Assembly (NCBI GenBank): GCA_014706385.1
Contig: JACGZH010000009.1
Coordinates: 558,001 to 622,000, forward strand
DNA from: Phaffia rhodozyma
Lineage: Eukaryota > Basidiomycota > Tremellomycetes > Cystofilobasidiales > Mrakiaceae
Length of the DNA stretch: 64,000 bases
Reading direction: 5' to 3'
Numbering within the stretch: the stretch's first letter is position 1; every line of letters starts with the position of its first letter. The translations under genes and the position numbers were made by a program. Of this stretch, positions 11,563 to 21,900 are shown one piece after another. The notes below the pieces were generated by a model, which did no database searches, was not told the DNA's origin, and saw only the letters and a list, made by a program, of their open reading frames with translations.

Positions 11563-13170
11563 ATGGAACCCATCATTCTCAACTCCTCGGAGGAGTACAC
11601 CGCGTGGGAGAACCAGATCGAGATCTTTCTCATGGGAGAAAACCTCCACCGCTATATCCAGACTACAGACGAAGGAAAGCCTGCCATCTCTTGTCCTGAT
11701 GCAACCGATCTTGCCGCGTACCAAGCGTGGGATGCAGCGCGGAACAAAGTGCTGTCGATCATTCTGTCTAGACTGAGCCTCGGCGTCATCCAGGGGATCA
11801 GTAGGGATCAACGGGACAATCCCATCCTTCTTATGACCACGTTGAGCGAAGCATACGGCATGCCGACCGAAGCGAAACTGGCCCATGCGCAAAGAAAGTA
11901 TATGCAGACAAAGTGCCTGCCTGGAAAGGCAGTCGAGTACCTAGACGAGCTGGACTCACACCGAAAGACTTTGCGGACGCTCGGAAAGGATATCTCCGAC
12001 GGCGACCATATCCAGACGATACTAGACGGACTGAAGGACGGAACGTACGAGAATGCAAGAGTCGCTCTGATGGACTCGTGGGACTTGACGCTGCCCAACG
12101 TCCGGTTTGGCCTGACGTTTATGACGAAACTCCATGCTATCGAGAAGCAAGTACCCGTTGCGCTCGTCGCCCGAGTCAGGGAGGAGGAGCCGAGGATCGA
12201 GCGAGCTTACTATCCGAACACATATTTGAACACATACCCGAACACACATCCGAACACATACCCTCGACAGGTCTCCAACCACCGGCAATGTTACCACTGC
12301 CAGCAGTATGGACACCTTGCCATCGACTGCAGAAACCGAAGGACCAACGGCTGACCCTGGCGGAACGAGACGTACAGAGATCGAGCGAACGACGGTGCTC
12401 AGAGTGGGCGCCCTGGCCAAGAAGCACAAGAACATGTAGCTGTATCGAATGAGCCTTCTGTTTATGTGCAGCAAGAGAAAGAAAGTGCGTTCCAAGTGAC
12501 ATCAAGGATCATCGATCGTACAAAAGAAAGCTACGAAACATACATCGATTCTGGCTGCTCCCGGTCGATCTTCAGCAGCAAGGACTGGTTTTGTCCAGAC
12601 ACATATCGACTGGAACGGAAAGAGATTCTGCTCGGCGACGGAAACTCACTCTGGTCGACGGGACGCGGAGACGTCAAGCTGACGACAGCAAGCGCAACGA
12701 TCATCATCAAGGACTGCCTGCATGTCCCCGAGATCGCAGGCAACCTGCTTTCGGTCTCCCAGCTGGACGACGAGGGATACAGAGCGGACTTTGGGAACGG
12801 CGCATGCACCATCAGACGAGACGGAAGGAACATACTCACCGTGCCGAAGGAACACCAGATGTATGCGGTTGCGCTAGAACGAGAAGGATCACCGGAGGTC
12901 GAAGAAGTACTGGAAGCTACACAAATAACACAAACAAAACCAACAAAACCCTCAAAACCAACCAAAGAAGTAAACGAAATGACGGAGGTAGTGGAGACAC
13001 CAACAACAAACTCAAATAAAACATCAGCAAACAAAACATCAGCAGCCCAGAAAGCATCCCCCCTCGAGCTGATGATGGCCCACAGACGGATGGGACACAT
13101 CAACATCGGCGCAATCATAAAGACAGAAAGGGCGGTCGACGGACTCACTATCCAGACTGGCAGCAAGTAG
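11563..13170 (+). pseudogene. Copia D gag and protease
   Basis: The start MEPIILNSSEEY is 18 bases after the left LTR end. Gag holds a copia capsid-like helical domain (TAWENQIEIFLMGENL; CLPGKAVEYLDELDSHRKTL). Short PNTYLNTY repeats follow, then the knuckle CYHCQQYGHLAIDC (CX2CX4HX4C). A TGA at 12352-12354 interrupts the frame. The same frame continues with the protease (ETYIDSGCSRSIF, active-site DSG; HVPEIAGNLLSVSQL). It then reaches the gag-pre-integrase zinc region (HRRMGHINIG) and a TAG at 13168-13170. Gag, protease and the following integrase lie in one frame broken only by these two stops. Confidence 0.9.
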
Positions 13171-15288
13171 CTCAGATGCGAGGCGTACAACATCGAAAAG
13201 GCCAAGCGCTCGTCGTTCAAGCCGACAGGAACGGTTTACACAACCCCAGGCGAGGTGGTCTCGGTCGATCTGTTTGGACCCCTTCCAAAGACAATGGACG
13301 GATATGCCTACGGTCTTGTCATCGTTGACTCGGCCACCAAGTATTTCCGGCTTTTCTTGCTCAAGCTCAAGTCGGATGCGCTGACCTGTTGGAAACGTTT
13401 TGTTGACGAGTCCAGACGAAAAGACATCGCCATCAAGGCGATGAGAAGCGACGGAGGAGGCGAGTTCGTGAGCAACTCGTTCTCCGAGTACCTGTCTCTG
13501 ATGAACATCGAACGGCAGACGACCAACCCGCACACTCCCGAGCAGAACGGCGAGGCAGAAAGAGCTGTGCGCACCATCAAGGATGGAACGCGCACCATGC
13601 TTGCTGATGCCGGACTGCCCAAGGAGTTCTGGGGACTGGCCGCCAAGGCGTTTGTGTTCACCAGAAACAAGTCCTGGGTGCAGAAAGTACAAGGTATACC
13701 TGAAGAGCGCTGGACAGGCAAGAAAGTAGACGTCAATCGGCTCCGTGCTTTCGGCTGTACTGCTTTCTACCACATACCGAACGCAGACAGAAAGCATGCA
13801 CTGTCGCCAAAGGGTAAGAAGGCAGTCTTTGTCGGCTACGGCGAAGAAAACGGAGTGAAAGGATGGAAAGTATGGGACGAAGCGAAGGCAAACGTGATCT
13901 CGTCAGCAAGCGTCAAGTTCTGGGAAGACGACTTCCAGAGACAGAGATTGACTAACGTGACGGAAGACAGCGAGACTGCGTTCGATCAGCCGTGGACAGC
14001 AGTCTCGGCTGTGAGAGAGCTGACTCCAGTTCCATCCACTCAGTATCAGTCTCCCTATCAGTCCCCCTTTCCTCCGACCAGGGATACTTCTGTTTTGCAT
14101 CCGGTCAAAACGGAAAGTCGTGAGGCAGGCAGTCAGAACAGTGAAACTGATGAGACTGAGTCGGAGTATGAGAATTCGGACGAAAAGGAGGAGGATGAAG
14201 AGGATGCAACAGAAGAAGAAGAAGAAGAAGAAGAAGAAGAAGAGGATGAACCAGAAGAGGAGGAGGGGGAAGAAGTCGAAGAAAGACAGAGCTCGACGGA
14301 TAGAGAGTCTGCAGCAGTAGAAGAGTCAGACTCGGAGGGTACCATCATCTATGAACCGAGAAAGATTGTAAGAGAGCTTACTGATGATCTCGTTCCAGTT
14401 CAGGTAGTCCCGGCAGTAGGATCTGTTTCCGACGCATCAGAAGGTGCATCGGAGAGTGCATCAGAGAATGCATCAGAAAGTGTGGCGCGAAGTGTGGCGG
14501 AAAGTGATGAAGTCGAAGACTTACTCGAAGATGCAGCGGAAACCGGGAAAGTAAATGTCTTTGGATGCGTTTCAGAAACTACTCCAGAAACTACTTCACT
14601 GCCTGGGTTACAGACTACTTTAGAATCAGCTGAAGAAAGTGTACTAGATGTTTCTCCAGAGACTATTTCAGGCATCACCCTAGGTGATTCTGTAGATATC
14701 AATCCAGATACTGCTGCAGATACCTTGTCAGGAGTCAGAGCAGAAGGTTTTTCAGGAACCGCTTTAGAAGGTGTTTCAGATCTTACTTCAGCTGTCTCTT
14801 CAGCTATTTCTTCAGCTGTTTCTTCATGTGTTTCTCCAGAGACTACTTTGGCAATCACTCAGGGTTTGGTGTCAGAAAATGCATCAATCGCCGTATCCGA
14901 AAAGGCGCCAGGAACGACTGCAGAAAACGCATCACAAAAGCCTGTAGAAACCACAGCAGAAGATATCTCCGTCAGAATAGCAGCACCTTCGCCTCGAGAA
15001 CAAAGTCTGATCCCAGTCCCAACGCACGGTCCTGGTACATACCGAAAACAACTCGCCCGAGCAGCAGAAACGCCCGCACTCCGAAGAAGCACCAGACGAT
15101 CTGTTCCGGTACAAAAATACTCGAGTTTCCGCCCGGAACACGGAAAACTTGCGATCGGATCTGATGGAGTAAATGATGGAAATGATGCTGGAAATGATGG
15201 TGGAAATAATTGTGGAAATAATGGTGGAAATAATGATGAAAATAACGATTTGTCAACTTCTATTTTATCTCATTCTGGTAGACCACAG
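13171..15288 (+). pseudogene. Copia D integrase with a long acidic linker; RT and RNase H absent
   Basis: Frame 1 continues after the TAG. CEAYN replaces the usual CxxC half of the integrase HHCC finger, so its second Cys is lost. The core is otherwise intact: VSVDLFGPL, RSDGGGEF and TPEQNGEAERAVRTI give D, D and a Glu 35 residues on. The reading is open from 13255 into the right LTR. After integrase come a Glu-rich run (GAA repeats, 14214-14280), Ser/Thr/Glu-rich repeats of the type SETTPETT, and RRSTRRSVPVQKY, a motif that normally precedes RT. Instead of RT there are GGAAATAAT-type repeats (15173-15245) and the LTR. Function is lost, but the open frame is strikingly long. Confidence 0.88.
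15173..15248 (+). repeat. 12-bp tandem repeat before LTR D
   Basis: Six imperfect units of GGAAATGATGNT / GGAAATAATGGT encode Asn/Asp-Gly-Gly-Asn in the integrase frame. They lie where the RT domain should begin and probably mark the deletion junction. Confidence 0.75.
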
Positions 15289-15806
15289 TGTTGGAATTAC
15301 ACAGCCGCGTGTAATGACACCGCATCCAGGTCACGTCTCATGTGGCGGGCCTGGCCACACTGCCCAAGTCACTGCCCAAGTCACTGCCCGGCTCACTGCC
15401 TAGTCCGTCACGTGACCATACTTTGCCGACCACATTTCTTTCTTTCCTGTTCATCGTCAAGTCCATGTGTTTTGCACAGCTTGCCGATGGTCCGTTTCTC
15501 ACCGAATGTCGCCGTTCACATGATCGCTTTCGGCCGGAATAACTCCGCCCATCCTTCCCGGAGTGCACTCAGACCTGCACCATCATGACCGCACAGCTGT
15601 GCTCTATCGTCCCATATCGTTATCTCATATCCTGTACTTTTTCGGCTTTCCTTCGCATTGACTCGGCTCCACCAGCGAGCTTGCTGTATATGACTCCTTC
15701 TTCTTCCCATCTCCTTCTTGCACCTCAGTCGTCACCAGAACTACAGTCTGGTATACTGAGTCATTCGTTCTGTATTTACTCTCGACAGAACTCTTAATCT
15801 TATTAG
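15289..15806 (+). repeat. LTR family D, right copy
   Basis: It begins TGTTGGAATTACACAG and ends near CTTATTAG. It is the reverse complement of 10946-11544 apart from one deletion of about 75 bases. Stem 1 is CTCAGT (15724-15729) / ACTGAG (15755-15760), with an inner ACCAGA/TCTGGT. Stem 2 is GTTCTGT (15767-15773) / ACAGAAC (15785-15791). This orientation agrees with families A and C. Confidence 0.82.
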
Positions 15807-15814
15807 ATGGATGG

Positions 15815-16043
15815 TGTTGAGAATACTTGAATATGGTGCATTCGTTTCTGCTTATCATCTATGTACCTAAGTCTTAGCTAGCGCACTCTGCCAGCTGGCA
15901 TACTTCTTTTCTTCTCCTTCTTTCTTTTCTTTTCTTTTCTTTTTCTCCTTCCTCAGCATTTACCAGAACCGTTTCTGTGTCGCTGAGTTTGGTATTGTTT
16001 TATATTTCTAATCTACAGCAATACGAAACCGTATTTGCTGTTA
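15815..16043 (+). repeat. LTR family A, right copy (229 bp)
   Basis: It is nearly identical to 9562-9790; visible changes include TTTCTAATC for TTTCTCATC and TGTTA for TGTCA at the end. It starts only 9-10 bases after LTR D. It is probably the 3' LTR of the element A that contains D. Confidence 0.85.
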
Positions 16044-16305
16044 TCAACCTCTCTGTCACAAATTGTCCGGCCCACTGTCAGGATCCGGGTTCAGAGGGTG
16101 ACAGAGAGGTTGATAACAGCAAATACGGTTTCGTATTGCTGTAGATTAGAAATATAAAACAATACCAAACTCAGCGACACAGAAACGGTTCTGGTAAATG
16201 CTGAGGAAGGAGAAAAAGAAAAGAAAAGAAAAGAAAGAAGGAGAAGAAAAGAAGTATGCCAGCTGGCAGAGTGCGCTAGCTAAGACTTAGGTACATAGAT
16301 GATAA
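15852..16305. repeat. Long palindrome of LTR A (208-bp arms, 38-bp loop)
   Basis: Bases 15852-16059 are repeated in reverse complement at 16098-16305, with a 38-base loop (16060-16097). The arms include 16 bases outside the LTR (TCAACCTCTCTGTCAC and its complement). The inverted LTR A (16114-16305) lacks the first 37 bases of the LTR and ends exactly where LTR B begins. Confidence 0.9.
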
Positions 16306-16638
16306 TGTCATGAGTTGACCCGGTTTAACCCGCAGGGTGACCTTGCGCAACGTAGACCGATTCTTGCAACAGACTCAGCATCGAGACCATGTAGCTCGTT
16401 GGCCTTCCTTACTCTCTCTTGGTATTGCTTAACTCTCCCTTGGTACATCTTTGCTCTTTCCTGGTATCTCTTCACTCTTGCTTGTGTTTCCTTGTGTTTC
16501 CTTGGCTTGATATCTCGAAAGGTATATATACTTGATAGTGCACTAGCTAACATTCTCTTTTCTCCCTCAAGCTTGGAATCTCTTCAACTCTCATAGTTTC
16601 CTACAATCATCCTCATCATTCTTACTTGCAGAATTGCA
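16306..16638 (+). repeat. LTR family B, right copy
   Basis: It begins TGTCATGAGTTGACC and ends near ATTGCA, collinear with 5306-5669 but with many substitutions and fewer CTTGTGTTTC units. It abuts the truncated inverted LTR A. It is the possible 3' LTR of the gypsy element. Confidence 0.72.
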
Positions 16639-16892
16639 TGATCGTTCCGCTGTCCTGATTGTCTAGCCAGAAGTACGTGAACAACGAGTGTTTGAAGTAT
16701 TTTAATAAGTCTTTACAAAGGACTGCAGCGCCAGGAACGGGTTTCATCTGATCACTCGAGTGACTCCAATATTTGCTGAAAGAAACAGAGATGATTGGTT
16801 CTGTAGGGGTTGGAACGAACAGTGTTTGCCAGGAAAAAAGCGAAGGATGATTCTTTATGTTGGAATCATGCTGCTTCATGTTTGACTCGGTC
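16639..16892. other. Spacer between LTR B and LTR C
   Basis: No gene or repeat is recognised in this stretch. Confidence 0.4.
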
Positions 16893-17280
16893 TGTTCCAG
16901 CCGACATCTTGGCAGACATCTCTTTCCATCGTGGCTGTTAGTCTTGGTGTCCTTTTGGCCTCACTCTCTTTACCTTCCTTCTCATCATCCATTTTCACGT
17001 CTTCCCGTTTATCTTTCTTCTCATCTTGGCATTTGTGTTCTGCTTTGTGTTTTGCTCTGCGTTCGTACTCATATATCTGCGCTCGACACTTTCTTTTCTC
17101 TTCTTTTCTTATCTTTTCTCTTCTTTTCTTTTCCTTTCCTTAGCATTCACATAAACTGTTTATTTGCTGAGGTTGGTCTACATCTATCTTTCCTGTGTTC
17201 CTTCTTTCTACTTCTGTTTCTGTTCATCGATGACTAACTTGTGTTCTGCAATTAGAACAAATTCGTTCTATCCCGCAGGT
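16893..17280 (+). repeat. Solo LTR-like sequence, family C copy 2
   Basis: It starts TGTTCCAGCCGACATC and is pyrimidine-rich. It aligns with 2331-2790 at TTGTGTTCTGCTT, at the TTCTTTTC tract and at TCGATGACTAACTTG. Stem 1 is CTTAGC (17139-17144) / GCTGAG (17166-17171). Stem 2 is TGTTCT (17242-17247) / AGAACA (17254-17259). No copia coding sequence is attached. Confidence 0.65.
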
Positions 17281-18972
17281 AAATCATGAATCTCTTGAAA
17301 GTTGTTTGTGACTTTGTTCCGACTTGTTTCCAGACGCATCTCCTCTCATCTTGTACTCTCCTCGCTGTTGTCCTCCTTGTTTTGTCTTCTTCTTCTTCCG
17401 ATTCCTCTTCCTCCTCCTCCTCCTTCATAAGGCTTATCCTCTATGTATCACTCTCTCCACCTGCCTTTCTCGACATTCATTCCACCCTTTTTGTAACGAG
17501 CCATCCTTTCTTCTACTCTCACCGTATGAAGCCCCTCTTATTTTTCAATCTTACGTCCACAGTCCTTTCTCGCTGCCCTTACGCTACATCCAATGATTTG
17601 CTCCCTCCTGGGAGTTTGAGTGTAATAAAGACGTCTGCGCCTTGATCTTACCTGCTCCGCTTGGTAGAAAAGCGTCCAGCTCCCAGCAACCAACGGACCA
17701 TGATATATGCTAGAGAGTAGAAGCAAAGAGGAAAGAAAAGAACAAGCAGAAAGGAAAGCAGAGTCGTCAACCGACACCGGAACTGATGCTTGGTTGCCTG
17801 CGTGTGAGGCAGAAGAAAGCGGTGATAAACAACCATAGCATCATCCAGAATCAACGATGGATCATACTTCATTGAAGCTTTCGAGGATGGACACGGCGAA
17901 ACGCATATAGGCTTCCCTAGTCTACCGGCCCCCTTCCCCTTCTTCTCTTGAGTATGAGATCTCGCTCGTCACACAATGTCCTTCTCCGTGTTTTCTTATC
18001 TCACTCGGTCATCCAGAAAAGTAAGAAACAGCTCATCAAAGCCGCGGCTTGTCATACAGCACGCTGGCTCCAGAGCTTCAACCGTCAAGCCAAACCGCCA
18101 TTCAGAACACTATCATCACGTTCCTTCTCCCACTTGATCGCGCAACGCGCGCTGAGACCATGCTCCTCTGTTCTGCCGCTCTTTCTCGGCCACCCACCTG
18201 AGCTGAGGGGATTCGTTCAGGTCGACGGCGCTCCACTTGTCGGGCCGTCTGGCTCTCGCCATGATCGCAGTGGTTGCTTCTTGTTCACATCATCGCCGCC
18301 ATCGGGCAGTGGTCCTGACGATTGACCCGCTTTGTGGTTGACTGTGTGGCTAGCCGGCTGTGCTGAGAGACTCAGCTTTGTTCCTCTTACTACCTCTGTT
18401 CTTCAGCGAGCTTTTGCTGATCGACAACGAATGATCTTCACTCTTGATCTGTATCGTATACTCTCAGCCGGACACGATCTGGCCTGTTGATCAGAGTCAG
18501 GACGGCGCTGTATTTTATCTGTGGTTGTCGCCTTCTTCTACTGCTTTTAACGATGGAGTGCTCGACTCTGCCTGGCAAGCACTTGAATGCTGGATGCGCT
18601 GGCGTAAAGAAGGGTGCTAAATCACACTGTCGATCATGACTTGCATGAAAGTACATGCATCAAACTAATAAATAATCAACAAAAACCGAGGATTAGACTG
18701 ATAAGAAATGGAATATTGAGAAATGCCCAGACTAAGGGGAACATTTTTGAAATCAACTGTGAGGGGGAATGATGTGCTGGAAAGCTCAGTGCAACTGGAG
18801 GAAGATACAGCATCAAATATCGAGACGAAACGAGAAAGGAATTGCAGAAGGCTAATCAAGACGAAGTTCAGAGAGATCGTAAACTGTGTATATGACCAGT
18901 TCTAAAACTTACATCCTTGAGCCTGGAGCAAATGAAGTTCTTCGCAACAAAGGTGAATAAATCTATCAAGAT
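17281..18972. other. Unassigned transposon-edge sequence
   Basis: Bases 17310-17480 resemble the gypsy leader at 6690-6840. A 125-codon plus-strand frame at 17948-18325 and a minus-strand frame of about 50 codons near 18115-18263 (starting MARARRPDKW) have no domain I recognise. A 60-codon frame at 18723-18905 is also unidentified. The last part holds the 3' flank of the RING gene. Confidence 0.4.
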
Positions 18973-21900
18973 TCATGAATTTGTATCTGCTTGAGCATTG
19001 AGTGAGATCGTGTCTTCCGGAGCAGACGAATTTATGACCGACGATTCTTGCTCGTCAGCCTTCACCTTCACTCCCTACACGTTGCAATAAATTAGAAAGA
19101 GGTCAATATAAAAACATCATCAGGAGGAATGATGACAAGCAACAACAAGAATAAACACGGAGCTAACCTTAGTCCGACAAGCTGGGCAGGCATTTCTACC
19201 GATATTAAGCCATCTGTCGATACATTCCTGAACAAAAGCAACAACAAGATGCACTATGAGGCTCGACAATCTACGCAAAAAAGAAACTAAAGAATCGACC
19301 GACTTTATGAAACACGTGTTCTAGTGCAACAGTAGATCATCAATGTTAAGTACCAGTGCTTGAAGCTTGTTAGACGATGTCTCTAGACTCACTGCAACCC
19401 ATAATTCGACACTCAATCTCATCATCATAGTCCTCAAGACAGACGGCGCATCGATCGCTGGTATTCAAATGTATATGGCCCCGTTTGACTAGACCAGCAA
19501 TTTCTGAGCCATGGACGATAGTAAGGCCTGAGCTATTGATCTCGGTCGCCGTTGCGGTGGGAGGTTTCGCCTGGCCTAAAAGTTCGGCAAGAGTCCTAAT
19601 TAGCAACATCGATTTGGAAAGTTTTGCCACCACAATAGTAAAACTCTGGATTAGCCTCTTGAAGGACACCTCGATAGTGGGCACTCATATAGCTTATTTT
19701 AATTGACAGGCATACCACAAATCATCATGATCCAAGTGCCCTGTAAATAATCCAGGTGCAGTCAAGATAGGGTGATCAGGAGCATACAAGCCTCCAATTA
19801 CCCACAAGATGAAGCTGTTACTTCTCCTGATTTCCGTTTCGTCGGCGGAGTCGGTCGTATCTGCAGAGGAGTCGCTCGTAGTAGCTGACGTCCTGGCTAG
19901 AGTTGCTCTCGGTAATGATTCAGTCGATGTAACAATGCTTTGAGGCGAACTGAGTGGAGAAGCAGGTCCATTTCCAATAATGCCACTTAAAGCCCGCCTA
20001 AGTAAACCAAATCCACTTGACCTTGTGTGGGAGTGGGCAGACCGAGAGTCCGAGGATCCACCACTCATAACAGCATCCTCATCACTCTCGAGTGTTCTAG
20101 AGACAGACGTTGTTTGTGAACTTCTACCACGAAGCAAGCGAGCGGGCAGAGACGAGGCATAAGGGCTGGGCCGATTTCTAGTTGGGTTGGCTGATGTATC
20201 AATTGAACTTCTTGAACGATCGGAACGAAGTTCTTGACGATTTGGTCGAACTGAATCAGAGTTGGAATTTAGGGCTGTAGTCCTTCGACTGACAGCGGCA
20301 GTAGCTGAGAGCTGGTCTTCATTAGCGGTAGTGGAAGCGAAGATACCTGGAATATCTTGTGCTCGAACGGAGCGGACACCAACTGCTCATTTCAAAATTT
20401 GAATAGAGATGTATCAGTAACACAACATATACGAAGATCAGGGAGATGGCGATACACCTACCCATGATAAGAGGAACAACAGTTCTTTCTCCCGGAACAT
20501 TCAACACACTGCTCCTGCCAGAGACGTTGCTGCCCTGGTTGGTTGGACTGGACCCAGATACGTGTGAAGGTTCCGTTACATTGACTCTTTCATCCATAGG
20601 GATGGGATTTGGCACAGAGGTAGAAGAATTGCTTGCACCATCTGGCGAAGGTCCGTTGCCGCGCGAAGCAGGTGCTAATCGAGGCTGATATCGTATAAAG
20701 GAAGTCATGAAGACACTAGAGTGAGTATGACAGATGATAAGCAGAAGTTGTCTCAAGAAAGACCGACCGAAAACCGATGAACTCTCATCCAATTCATTCT
20801 CCGTCCCCCATTTACCTGCGATTCCGATTCAGGAGCATCTGCTCGATTTGAAGAGCTGCTTGTAGTAGACTCGATTCCTCCTATATCCATGTGTTCCTCA
20901 GCTGCAAGTGTACTCATTTCACCTTCGGTCGCTTCCATTCTGTTTTCTACAGTCTCTTCCTCAGACGAACTGTTATTGAACTCCATCAAAGCTTCCATTA
21001 GGCTTGGTTGCAGACCTGACAGGAAGGTTTCTAACAATCTCTGGTCTGATTCAACGGAAGCTGCGTTGGTATCGTGTCCTTCGACTGCTTCTGATCTCCC
21101 GTCCAACGAAGGAGATTGAGCACGAGCCGAACCCGACTCTCTGGTTCTGTCTCGACGCTCAAAGGCTTCAGTCATGAATCGCCGAAGGACCCTTTCGATA
21201 CCTTCCTCTTGAGGAGAAACACTGCTCGATGTTTGAGGCGTGTCCGTATTGGAAGACTGTGGAGTTACAATGTGAGGTCTTGGAGATGAAATATTGGAGG
21301 TAACATTCCGAAGAGCATTGAGTCTCCGTTGAATACCGTCAACAATGGAGGCAAAGCGAGAAGGTAGTCTGTTGAAAGGCTGAGCAAGAGGTTGATGAGA
21401 TGGTTCGTCGGGTGTGTCTGTTCTGACTGGGTCGGAGACAGAAGACGATATGGTAGTAGAGGGAATGGCGTTAAGGTCTGAAGTTGTGGACAGAAGTGAC
21501 TGTCAAAGTGATTGGTAGTTCAGTTCGCATTCAAGTTCCATATCGGTTGTCAACTCGACAACTCAATGACTTATAAAGTATATCAAAGAGTAGAAAAATG
21601 TATAGACTTACACGAGCCGTGGCTGTGGTAGCCATACTCAAAAGACCCCCTATCAATGAAGCTTGTTCTTCGAAACTAGGCATACCATCATCATCGTCTT
21701 CGATGACTTCGTTTTGTTGAGCAACGCCAGCGGCGTTCCCATCAGCAAATCTGCGAGTCCCGAAAACTGGAACTTGTCCAGACCCATGACCCGTCGAACG
21801 GTTGTGAAACGAACGACTACCATGTGTACTCGCAAAGGGACGTGCGCGACGGTGAGAAGAATCATTCAGCCGAGGACGGGCGACTGTTTGAACGAGTCCT

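Larger units (their letters stand above)
10946..15806 (+). mobile_element. Copia element D: gag-integrase core between inverted LTR copies
   Basis: A plus-strand copia gag, protease and integrase core (11563 to about 15285) is bounded by two copies of one LTR-like sequence in opposite orientation (10946-11544 and 15289-15806). RT and RNase H are missing. The unit sits inside the gag of element A, and a family A LTR begins 9-10 bases after its right end, so it is the innermost layer. Normal LTR elements have direct repeats, so this structure must be rearranged. Confidence 0.75.
5306..16638 (+). mobile_element. Ty3/gypsy element (family B) carrying nested insertions
   Basis: Two related LTR copies of family B lie in direct orientation at 5306-5669 and 16306-16638. 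The left copy leads into a gypsy gag, protease and RT/RNase H remnant (6845-9561). That remnant stops where a copia LTR begins at 9562, and family B sequence resumes exactly where the inverted copia LTR ends (16305/16306). This fits one gypsy element split by a later copia insertion, with the gypsy integrase region lost. The two B LTRs differ at many positions, so the element is old, or the two LTRs may come from different copies. Confidence 0.6.

Noticed and set aside
14120..14350. Lys/Arg-rich and Ser-rich frames around the GAA run
   Set aside because: These are shadow frames of the acidic linker of the copia D polyprotein.
17948..18325. 125-codon plus-strand frame next to the transposon block
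   Set aside because: No domain is recognisable and it has no splice or leader context of a gene; kept only as part of the unassigned region.
20322..20470. Apparent transmembrane segment in the RING protein (ISLIFVYVVLLIHLY)
   Set aside because: It lies between a GTAGGT donor and a TGAAATGAG acceptor; removing it as an intron restores the reading on both sides.
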